From NCBI RefSeq assembly GCF_021440085.1, contig NZ_JAKCPW010000016.1, forward strand, positions 53,332-117,331: DNA of 64,000 bases. The letters run 5' to 3'. Positions 8,350 through 16,361 of the stretch are shown in pieces. The notes below the pieces were generated by a model. That model was not told the DNA's origin, did no database searches, and saw only the letters and a program-made list of their open reading frames with translations. A program made the translations under genes and the position numbers. Positions within the stretch are counted from its first letter, which is position 1. Every line of letters starts with the position of its first letter. The stretch is from Dyadobacter sp. CY261. GTDB taxonomy: Bacteria; Bacteroidota; Bacteroidia; Cytophagales; Spirosomataceae.

Positions 8350-8357
8350 CAAAAATA
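8350..8357 (-). promoter_or_regulatory. -7 box (TATTTTTG) before the 36-aa gene
   Basis: An exact match to the Bacteroidota -7 consensus TAnnTTTG on the minus strand, placed to give a leader of about 30 bases. The nearest TTG upstream is only 14 bases away, shorter than the usual spacing of about 19, so the -33 element is not clear. The remaining bases of the 8063-8395 gap hold nothing else I can support. Confidence 0.35.
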
Positions 8358-8395
8358 GCTAAAAAATGCCACAACTGACGGCTACTAGGAAAAAA

Positions 8396-9520
8396 TTACA
8401 GGACCCCCTTGGTCGACGGCATGAAATCCAGCGCTTTAAGATCGCGTTTAACCGCCATCTTAATGGCTTTCGCAAATGCCTTAAAAATCGATTCAATCTT
8501 GTGGTGCTCGTTTTCACCTTCTACTTTAATGTTCAGGTTCGAGAGCGAAGTGTCTGAGAATGACTTGAAAAAGTGGAAGAACATCTCCGTTGGCATTTCC
8601 CCGATTTTCTCTCTCTTAAACTCAGCATCCCAAACAATCCACGGCCGGCCGGAAAAATCAATAGCAACCTGAGCCAATGCTTCGTCCATTGGCAGGAGGA
8701 AACCATAACGGCTAATGCCGCGCTTGTCGCCGATAGCCTGGCGGTAAGCTTCGCCTAATGCGAGAGCGGTGTCTTCGATAGTATGGTGCTCGTCGATATG
8801 CAGATCGCCCTCAACCTGGATCGACAGATCGGCGCCGGAATGGCGGGCGAGCTGGTCGAGCATGTGGTCGAAGAAGCCCAGGCCGGTGTGAATATCCGAG
8901 CGGCCGCTGCCGTCGAGGTTCAGTTCGACTTTGATCTGCGTTTCTTTGGTATTTCTTTCGACAGATGCCTTTCGGGAAGGAAGCTTCAAATGCTCGTAAA
9001 TGGCGTCCCAATCGGTGGTAATCAATGCGGTGGCTTCGTTCTGCTGTTCGGTAATGCCTTCTGCTGGTAATTCAGGGCGGAAAAGGATGGCTTTTGAGCC
9101 CAGATTGACTGCCAGTTGAACGTCCGTGAGTCGATCACCGATCACGTAGCTGTTGGCGAGGTCATATTCATTTGAAAAATAAGCCGTCAACATGCCGATG
9201 CCCGGTTTGCGGGTGGGCAGATTATCTTCTGGGAAACTGCGGTCGATATGTACTTCTGCAAAGCGGATGTCTTCGCCTTCGAGGGTTTTCACCATCTTGT
9301 TCTGTGCGGGCCAGAAAGTGTCTTCCGGGAAGGAGCTTGTGCCGAGGCCGTCCTGGTTGGTGACCATCACCAGCTCGTAATCCGTTTCTTCAGCGATTTT
9401 GCGCAATGCAGAAATGGCTTTGGGTAGGAATTCGAGTTTTTCGAGGGAATCAACCTGAAAATCGGTAGGGGGCTCGACGATAATTGTACCGTCGCGGTCG
9501 ATAAATAGTACTTTTTTCAT
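8396..9520 (-). CDS. hisB: Bifunctional histidinol-phosphatase / imidazoleglycerol-phosphate dehydratase
   Basis: Catalyses two steps of histidine synthesis. The N-terminal HAD phosphatase domain (about 1-165) carries the nucleophile motif F-I-D-R-D-G-T, with D8 and D10. The C-terminal IGPD domain (about 185-374) shows G-F-F-D-H-M-L-D-Q-L-A-R-H and the metal-binding D-E-H-H-T-I-E-D. At 374 aa it has the length of the fused enzyme. Other his genes are not adjacent, so it is transcribed apart from the rest of the pathway, at least in this window. Confidence 0.96.
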   Translation of the reverse strand: MKKVLFIDRDGTIIVEPPTDFQVDSLEKLEFLPKAISALRKIAEETDYELVMVTNQDGLGTSSFPEDTFWPAQNKMVKTLEGEDIRFAEVHIDRSFPEDNLPTRKPGIGMLTAYFSNEYDLANSYVIGDRLTDVQLAVNLGSKAILFRPELPAEGITEQQNEATALITTDWDAIYEHLKLPSRKASVERNTKETQIKVELNLDGSGRSDIHTGLGFFDHMLDQLARHSGADLSIQVEGDLHIDEHHTIEDTALALGEAYRQAIGDKRGISRYGFLLPMDEALAQVAIDFSGRPWIVWDAEFKREKIGEMPTEMFFHFFKSFSDTSLSNLNIKVEGENEHHKIESIFKAFAKAIKMAVKRDLKALDFMPSTKGVL

Positions 9521-9669
9521 TAACAGATTTGGATTACAAGCGCATTACAAAATTCCGCTGCGCTTATTTCGCTGCAAAGGTCGCAAAGAATGCCTAATTG
9601 AAAAGCAGTTGGCCTCGAATAATGCAGGATGCGGGAATTTTGTAAGGTGGGAGAGCGGTTAGGAAATTG

Positions 9670-9677
9670 TAACTTTG
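9670..9677 (+). promoter_or_regulatory. -7 box (TAACTTTG) before riboflavin synthase
   Basis: An exact TAnnTTTG match 20 bases upstream of the ATG at 9698. No TTG lies at the usual 17-23-base spacing. There is no room for an FMN riboswitch in this short leader. Confidence 0.45.
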
Positions 9678-9697
9678 CATTATAATCCAATATCGAG

Positions 9698-10291
9698 ATG
9701 TTTACAGGGATCGTAGAATCAACCGCGGAAGTGGTGAATGTCGCAACGGAAGGAACTAATAAGACCTTCACATTCCGTTCGGACATTGCTAATGAGTTTA
9801 AAATAGATCAGAGTGTCAGCCACAATGGCGTTTGTCTTACAGTAGTTGCCGTGGATGGTAACGAATATAAAGTAACCGCCATTGAAGAAACGCTTTTGAA
9901 AAGCAACCTGGGAGAGCTGGTTGGTGGCAGCAAAGTAAATCTCGAACGCTGCATGCCAGCCAATGGGCGTTTCGACGGTCACATTGTGCAAGGACATGTG
10001 GACCAGACCGCCATATGCACGCAAATTCAGGAGCGTGATGGTAGCTGGTTGTTTGATTTTGAATATGACGCATCCAAAGGGAATATCACAGTCGAAAAAG
10101 GCTCAATTTGCATTAATGGCGTGAGTCTCACGGTCTTCAATTCGGGTGAAAACTCATTCCGGGTAGCGATTATCCCTTATACCTATAACTTTACCAACTT
10201 CCATTCGTTGAAAGCAGGGGATTCGGTAAACCTGGAATTTGATATTCTGGGCAAATACATCAAGAGAATTCTCGGGTCGTATGCTGCCTAG
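9698..10291 (+). CDS. ribE: Riboflavin synthase, alpha subunit
   Basis: Dismutates two molecules of 6,7-dimethyl-8-ribityllumazine to riboflavin. The 197-aa chain starts with the hallmark M-F-T-G-I-V-E-S and contains two similar lumazine-binding barrels. The first has S-H-N-G-V-C-L-T-V and G-H-I-V-Q-G-H-V-D; the second has S-I-C-I-N-G-V-S-L-T-V. The gene stands alone with its own -7 box, and the PASTA protein gene begins 70 bases later on the same strand. Confidence 0.95.
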   Translation: MFTGIVESTAEVVNVATEGTNKTFTFRSDIANEFKIDQSVSHNGVCLTVVAVDGNEYKVTAIEETLLKSNLGELVGGSKVNLERCMPANGRFDGHIVQGHVDQTAICTQIQERDGSWLFDFEYDASKGNITVEKGSICINGVSLTVFNSGENSFRVAIIPYTYNFTNFHSLKAGDSVNLEFDILGKYIKRILGSYAA

Positions 10292-10361
10292 CATATTGGC
10301 ATCTTGGAATATTACGTTTATTTTTACCCGTTTATAATCCCAAAGCGCATCCAATACATTC

Positions 10362-11156
10362 ATGGCCAAAATAAGTACACAGTCCAGAACTGATCTTTTT
10401 ACACATATCGGAATCATCGTCTCGCTGCTTTTGGTCCTTTTTCTGGGATTTTTCTTCGTTTATCTTCCTTTTACCACCAATCATGGTGAGGCCATTACGG
10501 TGCCCGATTTGAAAAAGAAGAGCGTAGAAGGCCTTGAAGAATTCCTGGGCGATCGCGACCTGCGCTACGAGGTCGACTGTACTTTTGTAACCAATGTTCC
10601 TGCGTTGACCATCATTTCCCAGTATCCGTTACCGGGCTCGAAGGTGAAGGAAGGACGCAAAATCTACGTGACCGTCGTTTCACGCACCGCGCCGCTCATC
10701 AAAATGCCAAAGCTGACCGATATGACGCACCGCAGCGCGCAGATGTTGCTGAAAAGTGTCGGGCTGGAAGAAGGAAACATTTCTTACGTTCCCGATATGG
10801 CGCAGAATGCCGTTTTGAGGCAATTGTATAATGGCAAGGAAATCCTGCCGGGACAACCCATCGCAAAAGGTACTAAGATCGATCTGGAACTAGGCGAGGG
10901 CTTAGGTACTGCACAGTTCGAAGCGCCGTCGGTGATTGGAATGCCGTTGGATGAAGCCAAAATTGCGATTGTTGGGGCAGGTTTGAAGGTAGGCCAGCAA
11001 ATGGAAGTACCGGCAGAAGAGGGCCAGGCTCCCGGCTCCGTCGTAAGGCAAAATCCGGATGCTGGAAACAAAGTAAGAATTGGAGACGTAATAGACTTGT
11101 GGGTAATCCCTCAGGCGCCTGAATCGACGGATAATGAAAATCAACCGGAGCAGTAG
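10362..11156 (+). CDS. Membrane-anchored PASTA-domain protein
   Basis: 264 aa with a short cytoplasmic N-terminus, one membrane helix (about 17-40) and three PASTA-type repeats on the periplasmic side. The first starts at I-T-V-P-D-L, the second at I-K-M-P-K-L and the third at E-A-P-S-V-I-G-M. PASTA modules bind peptidoglycan or beta-lactam-like ligands in kinases and penicillin-binding proteins of Gram-positives. Here no kinase or transpeptidase domain is fused, so a structural or scaffold role at the cell wall is inference. The stop overlaps the next gene by 23 bases, suggesting coupled expression with the secreted T9SS protein. Confidence 0.85.
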   Translation: MAKISTQSRTDLFTHIGIIVSLLLVLFLGFFFVYLPFTTNHGEAITVPDLKKKSVEGLEEFLGDRDLRYEVDCTFVTNVPALTIISQYPLPGSKVKEGRKIYVTVVSRTAPLIKMPKLTDMTHRSAQMLLKSVGLEEGNISYVPDMAQNAVLRQLYNGKEILPGQPIAKGTKIDLELGEGLGTAQFEAPSVIGMPLDEAKIAIVGAGLKVGQQMEVPAEEGQAPGSVVRQNPDAGNKVRIGDVIDLWVIPQAPESTDNENQPEQ

Positions 11157-12990
11157 CAAATCTTTCACACACAGGATTTTTATTTGGATAAGTGTGCTGA
11201 TTTTCGTGCAAAGCCATGCACTGCGTGCGCAGCTAATCATTGTGCCCATCGATCAGACGAGATATGCCGAGGAAGTTACTGACGAACCGAATCTCCGGGC
11301 GCAGGCTTCGTTAAACCTGCCTTTTTTCGACGACTTTTCTACAAGCAAAACACCCGCTCCGAATACCAGGAATTGGCTGACGGGCAGTGGGGTTTATATT
11401 AATAATACACTTACAAGCTCCCATCCGTCGGTTAATGTGGCTACGTTCGACGGATTGAATGCCAACGGCATACCTTACAATGTGGTAAATCCCTTAACCC
11501 AAGGCTACACGGATACACTCACTTCACAGCCAGTGAATCTGGGAGGCAAAGTTGCTGCCGATTCGGTGTATCTGAGCTTTTATTGGGCGGCGAAAGGATT
11601 AGGGGAATTGCCTGATTCGAGTGACTTCCTTCGTCTGGAATTGTATAGTAAAACAAATGAATGGGTACCTGTCTGGACCCAATTGGGTTATGAGGTCGAC
11701 ACACTTTTTCATCAGCAGTTTATTTCCATTAAAGATCCCAATTACCTGCACGATGGATTCCAGTTCCGTTTTCGCTCCTACGGGCGCAGTTCGGGTCCTT
11801 ATGACAGCTGGCACCTGGATTATGTGTATTTAAATGCAAAAAGGTCTGTTAAGCAGCCTTATTTGTTCGACGTGGCGATGCGTAAGCCGGTTTCGAACAT
11901 TTTGAGGAAATACACTGCAATGCCATTGCGGCAATATCGGGCGAATCCGCAGTCATTCACAGCCGATTCCGTGAGAACCGACATTGTGAATCATTTTAAC
12001 AACTTCAATATCCTCACAAGCACTTTCACATTGACCGACGTACAGCGTGGAACGGAGTATGCAAGGAATGTGCAACGTTCGATTTATGTGGCGTCTTTGA
12101 AATCGCAGACATTAGGCGTAAAACTATCGCCTCTGAATCCCGCCGGGCCGCTCGATAGCCTCCATTTAATCAGCAAATTCTACATTACAACCACAGATAC
12201 AATCCCCGGAGCTAACCTCAAAACGAACGATACGATTACAGCCAGAACGGCATTGGCGGATTATTTTGCCTATGACGACGGCAGTGCCGAATATGGTGTT
12301 CAAATGAACCAGAAATTGGGCCGGGTTGCCGTGCAATACGTATTAGCAAAGGCAGACACGATCGGAGGGGTGAGGATGTCGATGGTGTCTTTCAATAAGG
12401 ATATTTCGGGACAAGGATTTACTATTCAAATTTTAGGCAACAAAAATGGTAAGCCCGACCAGGTAATAAGCCAACGGTCTGTTGCGGTTAGATATCCAGC
12501 CATTCGGGACGGACTGATCGACTATGCATTCAGCATTCCTGTGGCAGTGCCGGATACCTTTTATGTTGGTTGGTTGCAGATTAACGATCAGCCCGTGACC
12601 GTAGGATTCGACCGGAATTCAACGCTGGGTGCAAATTCAGTGTATTACAACCTCGGAACCGAATGGGCAAAAGAAACTTCGCTGAAAGGCTCCATCATGA
12701 TCCGACCGTATCTTGGGAAGAAAGCGCAAGGCGTGATTACGGGTAACGAGCCAAATGACCGGATCAATGCAATCTTCTACCCGAATCCTGCAAAAGGAGA
12801 AGTACAGTGGAATAATAGATCGTTGAACAGGGTCGAAATTTACAGCTCGGCGGGCAATCTGATACATACATTTACACCGTCGCGAGAGCAGCAGTCTGTG
12901 TTGGTCGATCATTTAAGTCAGGGCATCTATATATTTAAAGCCACCGACGGGAAACGTTCTTTTGTGCAAAAAATGTTAATTTCTAAATAG
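11134..12990 (+). CDS. Secreted protein with C-terminal T9SS type A sorting domain
   Basis: 618 aa with a signal peptide (about 1-33, hydrophobic core I-F-I-W-I-S-V-L-I-F-V). A long beta-rich body follows, with no catalytic motif I can name. The last 75 residues match the type A sorting domain of the type IX secretion system: F-Y-P-N-P-A-K-G near 548, then V-E-I-Y-S-S-A-G, L-S-Q-G-I-Y-I-F-K-A and a basic end K-M-L-I-S-K. The protein should cross the outer membrane through T9SS, whose motor genes lie 4-9 kb downstream. It starts within the end of the PASTA gene. Confidence 0.85.
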   Translation: MKINRSSSKSFTHRIFIWISVLIFVQSHALRAQLIIVPIDQTRYAEEVTDEPNLRAQASLNLPFFDDFSTSKTPAPNTRNWLTGSGVYINNTLTSSHPSVNVATFDGLNANGIPYNVVNPLTQGYTDTLTSQPVNLGGKVAADSVYLSFYWAAKGLGELPDSSDFLRLELYSKTNEWVPVWTQLGYEVDTLFHQQFISIKDPNYLHDGFQFRFRSYGRSSGPYDSWHLDYVYLNAKRSVKQPYLFDVAMRKPVSNILRKYTAMPLRQYRANPQSFTADSVRTDIVNHFNNFNILTSTFTLTDVQRGTEYARNVQRSIYVASLKSQTLGVKLSPLNPAGPLDSLHLISKFYITTTDTIPGANLKTNDTITARTALADYFAYDDGSAEYGVQMNQKLGRVAVQYVLAKADTIGGVRMSMVSFNKDISGQGFTIQILGNKNGKPDQVISQRSVAVRYPAIRDGLIDYAFSIPVAVPDTFYVGWLQINDQPVTVGFDRNSTLGANSVYYNLGTEWAKETSLKGSIMIRPYLGKKAQGVITGNEPNDRINAIFYPNPAKGEVQWNNRSLNRVEIYSSAGNLIHTFTPSREQQSVLVDHLSQGIYIFKATDGKRSFVQKMLISK

Positions 12991-13017
12991 ACTCAATTGT
13001 CACAAATTTTTTTAAAA

Positions 13018-13317
13018 ATGGATATTACCGTTGAAGAATTGAAAGAACGTCTGGAAAAAGGCGAAGATTTACATTTTTACGATGTTCGCGAAGAACATGA
13101 ATATGAAGAGGATAACCTCGGCGCTATTTTGATCCCTCTTGGCGAGCTCCCTGATCATCTGGATGAGCTGGAAGCGTTGAAAGACGAAGAGATCATTATC
13201 CACTGCCGTTCAGGCGCGCGTAGCGGTAAAGCGGCGCGTTACCTCGAATCGCAGGGCTTTTCAAACGTACGTAATGTATTGGGCGGCATTCTGGCTTACC
13301 GCGAGCTGGAAGACTAG
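13018..13317 (+). CDS. Rhodanese-like domain protein
   Basis: A single rhodanese domain of 99 aa. The active-site loop is I-I-I-H-C63-R-S-G-A-R-S, with the catalytic cysteine present, and the domain also contains D-V-R-E-E-H-E-Y-E. Such small proteins move sulfane sulfur to acceptors such as thiosulfate-derived carriers, in the cytoplasm. I place the start at ATG 13018 (MDITVEEL) because the family begins here; an in-frame TTG at 12997 lies seven codons earlier. It sits 27 bases behind the T9SS protein gene and may be read through from it. Confidence 0.9.
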   Translation: MDITVEELKERLEKGEDLHFYDVREEHEYEEDNLGAILIPLGELPDHLDELEALKDEEIIIHCRSGARSGKAARYLESQGFSNVRNVLGGILAYRELED

Positions 13318-13326
13318 TCGTTAGAG

Positions 13327-13360
13327 GCATTTGACGGGAATGGGTCCTGTCAAATGCTTT
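13327..13360. terminator. Hairpin between the rhodanese gene and miaA
   Basis: GCATTTGAC (13327-13335) pairs with GTCAAATGC (13349-13357), with inner GG/CC pairing. The T-tail on the plus side is short (TTTCATT). It probably serves the rhodanese gene; miaA converges from the other strand. Confidence 0.6.
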
Positions 13361-14283
13361 CATTCTAATCCTGTTTGCTTCCGTACGTACTGTAAAATGT
13401 GGTCATATTCATCAGGATGGAACCATTCAAAATTTCCCTGGTGCCTGAACCAGGTAAGCTGGCGCTTCGCATAGCGGCGCGAATTCTGCTTCAATAACCT
13501 CACCATTTCTTTCTCATTGTATTCGCTGTCAAGGAAGCCATAAACTTCCCGGTATCCCACTGTTTTCAATGCGTGATGTTCACGGTATGCGATTACGCTT
13601 TTAGCTTCCTCAACCAGGCCTTCTTGGAGCATGATTTCCATTCGTTGATCAATCCGCCCATAAAGCTCCGCACGATCTCTGTCTAACGCGATATTGATGG
13701 GCGCAAATGGCCGATTACGCACGTTCCGCACTTTAAACTGACTAATGGATGTACCGGAGGTGTAAAACACTTCCAACGCTCTTAGTACACGTTGTGGGTT
13801 GGCCAGCTCCGGTGTAGCCGCAAATGTAGGGTCGATACCACGAATTTCTTCCTGTAAAACCGCCAGGCCCTGGTCTGCTAGCTTTTGTGTCAGCGACTCG
13901 CGGAGTCCGGGTAGCGGAGCGGGGAGGTCGTCGAGACCTTCCAGCACTGCTTTGACATAAAAACCGGAGCCGCCGGTCATTAAAACGATATCATATTTTT
14001 GGAAAAGTTGATCGAGCAACGCAAGGGCATCCCGCTCGAAATCACCGGCGCTATATGTTTCGGAAATGGAATGGGAATCGATGAAATGATGGCGGACTTG
14101 TACCAGCTCGTCCTGCGTAGGTTTTGCGGTTCCGATGTTGAGTTCACGAAAAAATTGCCGCGAATCTGCAGATATGATTTCAGTATCGAGGTCGCGGGCA
14201 AGCTTAATCGTCAACGCGGTTTTTCCTACGGCCGTAGGGCCAGCAATTGTTACCAGATGTTTTTTTGGGGGATGATGGGGCAT
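13360..14283 (-). CDS. miaA: tRNA dimethylallyltransferase
   Basis: Adds the isopentenyl group to A37 of tRNAs that read codons beginning with U. The 307-aa protein has the P-loop A-G-P-T-A-V-G-K-T near residue 14, the substrate-binding S-A-D-S-R-Q-F, and later G-G-S-G-F-Y and the V-G-Y-R-E motif. The gene is monocistronic between converging and diverging neighbours, with an exact -7 box 29 bases before the start. Confidence 0.95.
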   Translation of the reverse strand: MPHHPPKKHLVTIAGPTAVGKTALTIKLARDLDTEIISADSRQFFRELNIGTAKPTQDELVQVRHHFIDSHSISETYSAGDFERDALALLDQLFQKYDIVLMTGGSGFYVKAVLEGLDDLPAPLPGLRESLTQKLADQGLAVLQEEIRGIDPTFAATPELANPQRVLRALEVFYTSGTSISQFKVRNVRNRPFAPINIALDRDRAELYGRIDQRMEIMLQEGLVEEAKSVIAYREHHALKTVGYREVYGFLDSEYNEKEMVRLLKQNSRRYAKRQLTWFRHQGNFEWFHPDEYDHILQYVRKQTGLE

Positions 14284-14311
14284 TGCGCCGATTTTAAATG
14301 CGAATCAGGGA

Positions 14312-14319
14312 CAAAAATA
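14312..14319 (-). promoter_or_regulatory. -7 box (TATTTTTG) before miaA
   Basis: An exact TAnnTTTG match on the minus strand, 29 bases from the miaA ATG. A TTG lies 15 bases further upstream, closer than the usual spacing. Confidence 0.4.
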
Positions 14320-14471
14320 GAGATATGTACCGGTCAATACCATTCATTGCGGATTAGTAATTTTTTTTACATAATTTATGGCCTAAACGCCTCTGTCCTC
14401 GTCATAACGGGATTTGTCTGCGTACTGACTCGTACAGTTTCTTTTAATCACTTTTCTAAACTTTAACAATT

Positions 14472-15098
14472 ATGTTCAAAAAATTATTACTATTCGCCTG
14501 CGTAGCCTTGATGATAGCGCTGGTAAGCTGTAAGGGTGACGACGGAGCCGTTGGTCCTGCTGGTCCAGCGGGAGCCCAGGGACCTGCCGGCCCGGCGGGA
14601 CCAGCAGGTGAGGACGGGACCGGCTCATCGGCATTGATTATTTCAACGGGCGCAGACACTACGGACGAGGAGGGAGGCTATATTACTGGTCTGACAGGTC
14701 TGACAGCCGAGCAAGAGGAGCTTTTGGAGAATTCGGCGGTATTGGTTTACCTGAAAGCACAAGGTGTGTACTGGCCGATGCCAGGTGTGATCAGTTTCGG
14801 GGGTAGCAAAGTAAGTTCATTCACATTTGTGCATGGTGTTGATGAGGGTACATTTTTTGTCGAGTTAATACCAACTGACTGGAATGAAACTCAGGAAGCT
14901 CCTCCGGTAAGAATATTCGAGGATATTCGGATTGTAATTGTGCCAGGTTCATTACTGGAAGGCGGTCGTTTAAGCTCGGAAATTGATTTCAAAAACTACG
15001 ATAAAACAATTGCAGCATTAGGTCTCACGGACGCGAAAGTGAAATCCGTAGGTAAATTGAAGTTGAAGCTAAAAAGCAACAAGTCAGTAGCTCGTTAA
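14472..15098 (+). CDS. Lipoprotein with a collagen-like Gly-X-Y segment
   Basis: 208 aa. The signal peptide ends in a lipobox (A-L-V-S-C20), so the protein should be lipid-anchored. Immediately after it, residues 22-51 form about ten Gly-X-Y triplets, mostly G-P-A, as in bacterial collagen-like stalks. The C-terminal 150 residues look like a small globular beta-rich domain that I cannot assign. Outer-membrane attachment and a surface stalk are inference. It stands alone and has a terminator at 15130-15172. Confidence 0.75.
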   Translation: MFKKLLLFACVALMIALVSCKGDDGAVGPAGPAGAQGPAGPAGPAGEDGTGSSALIISTGADTTDEEGGYITGLTGLTAEQEELLENSAVLVYLKAQGVYWPMPGVISFGGSKVSSFTFVHGVDEGTFFVELIPTDWNETQEAPPVRIFEDIRIVIVPGSLLEGGRLSSEIDFKNYDKTIAALGLTDAKVKSVGKLKLKLKSNKSVAR

Positions 15099-15129
15099 TT
15101 CAGTAACCCGTTGATTAAGTTATAAAAGC

Positions 15130-15172
15130 AAAGGTCATTCCGAGCGCATAAGCGATTGGAGTGACCTTTTTT
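15130..15172 (+). terminator. Terminator of the collagen-like lipoprotein gene
   Basis: AAAGGTCATTCC pairs with GGAGTGACCTTT, followed by a run of six T on the plus strand (one mismatch in the stem). Confidence 0.75.
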
Positions 15173-15206
15173 CCTATGATACATACAGGTTTGCGTATTC
15201 AAAGAA

Positions 15207-15236
15207 AAAGGGCTTCCATTTTGGAAGCCCTTTCGT
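15207..15236. terminator. Bidirectional terminator at the end of the gld operon
   Basis: AAAGGGCTTCC (15207-15217) and GGAAGCCCTTT (15223-15233) form a perfect 11-bp stem. A-runs before and T-runs after it let it stop the minus-strand gldN transcript and any plus-strand readthrough. Confidence 0.75.
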
Positions 15237-15258
15237 TATGCCTGCTTTTTGGATTCTC

Positions 15259-16314
15259 TTAGTATTCCCAAAGTCCGTGTTCCAGTTCCATTAACTCCTG
15301 TTCGTAGTTCAGGGACTTGATAAGGGCCTCTTTCTCGCCGTTGTAGATGTCGAGGAACGCTTTATCATTAGCATTTGAAAACTTGGTAATCCGTCCATAG
15401 AACAATCGAAGATCAAATGCATCAGCGAGGTTCTTATTTTGGGCGGTATTGTGAGTGTTATACCAAATGTATTTCTTAGGATCGCTTCTGAAAAGTCTTT
15501 CAACATCTTTCCAGCGGAACGAGGCAACGGGAAGTTCGAGACCTGTCGCTGTTTGTTCAGCCGGAAGAACGATCGTCAGCGTCTGAATGTCATTGTACAG
15601 ACGTGACCTTTTCTTGTCGAAAACCCAATCTTCCCTCACTTCAAGGATACTAAGCTGTTCGGGGAAATACTCCTCGTCGCTTGCCGCTAGCTGAGTTTCG
15701 AAAGAAGTGGTATCAGGTTTTGGCGCTTCAACTTTCGGCTCTTCTTTGGCAACTTCTGTTTTAGCACCCTTTTTTGTCGATTTCTTCTTAGGAGGCCCCC
15801 ATCCGTCATCTTCTACGGCTGCTTCTTTCTTGGGATCCTTTTTCGCCGCAGTTCCCCAACCATCATCAGCCGCTGCGGCCTGCTTGGTAGGATCTGTTTT
15901 GGCTTTTGCATCCCATCCGTCGGCTTTGGCAGGTTCTCCAAATCCCGCGGCTAGTTCCTCTGCGGAAAGTCCGGCAGTCTGATTAGGGATCAGGATGCGT
16001 TTATGAAGTTCGTCACCATTGATCTTGGTTGCGCAGGAATCGTTTGTATAAGCATCGATCAAGCCTGCTTTCGCCGCGTCTAACAAGTAGCGTGTGATCT
16101 CATTGTTTTTAGAGAACATGGAAATGTTCTGCTTTTCTTTCAAATCGACCCGTCTCCAGAGCGTTCTTTTCATCATCACGTCGCCCTCACCGATAGGGCG
16201 CGATGAGAACTGATTCGCAGTCGAATCCTCTTTTTCCTGCGCGAATGCAGCAGTACTTGCAAGAGACAGCGACAGCAAAGACCATGCAATCGTTTTTCCG
16301 TTCATTCTTCTCAT
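15259..16314 (-). CDS. gldN: Gliding motility / T9SS protein GldN (PorN)
   Basis: A periplasmic component of the type IX secretion system that works with GldK in a ring under the outer membrane. I choose ATG 16314 (MRRMNGKTIAW), which gives a clean signal peptide ending A-A-F-A-Q. The N-terminal phrase G-D-V-M-M-K-R-T-L-W-R-R-V-D-L and the C-terminal segment with V-R-E-D-W-V-F-D-K and I-T-K-F-S-N are typical of GldN. Unusually, an insert of about 70 residues carries three D-G-W repeats separated by K/A/P-rich linkers. Last gene of gldK-L-M-N, 47 bases behind gldM. Confidence 0.92.
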   Translation of the reverse strand: MRRMNGKTIAWSLLSLSLASTAAFAQEKEDSTANQFSSRPIGEGDVMMKRTLWRRVDLKEKQNISMFSKNNEITRYLLDAAKAGLIDAYTNDSCATKINGDELHKRILIPNQTAGLSAEELAAGFGEPAKADGWDAKAKTDPTKQAAAADDGWGTAAKKDPKKEAAVEDDGWGPPKKKSTKKGAKTEVAKEEPKVEAPKPDTTSFETQLAASDEEYFPEQLSILEVREDWVFDKKRSRLYNDIQTLTIVLPAEQTATGLELPVASFRWKDVERLFRSDPKKYIWYNTHNTAQNKNLADAFDLRLFYGRITKFSNANDKAFLDIYNGEKEALIKSLNYEQELMELEHGLWEY

Positions 16315-16361
16315 ATCATACATAAAGTTGTATTGTCCAATCAACGACTAAAAGCCTGGGA

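Noticed and set aside
9521..9697. FMN riboswitch before riboflavin synthase
   Set aside because: The gap is too short and its -7 box lies 20 bases before the start, leaving no room for the conserved aptamer.
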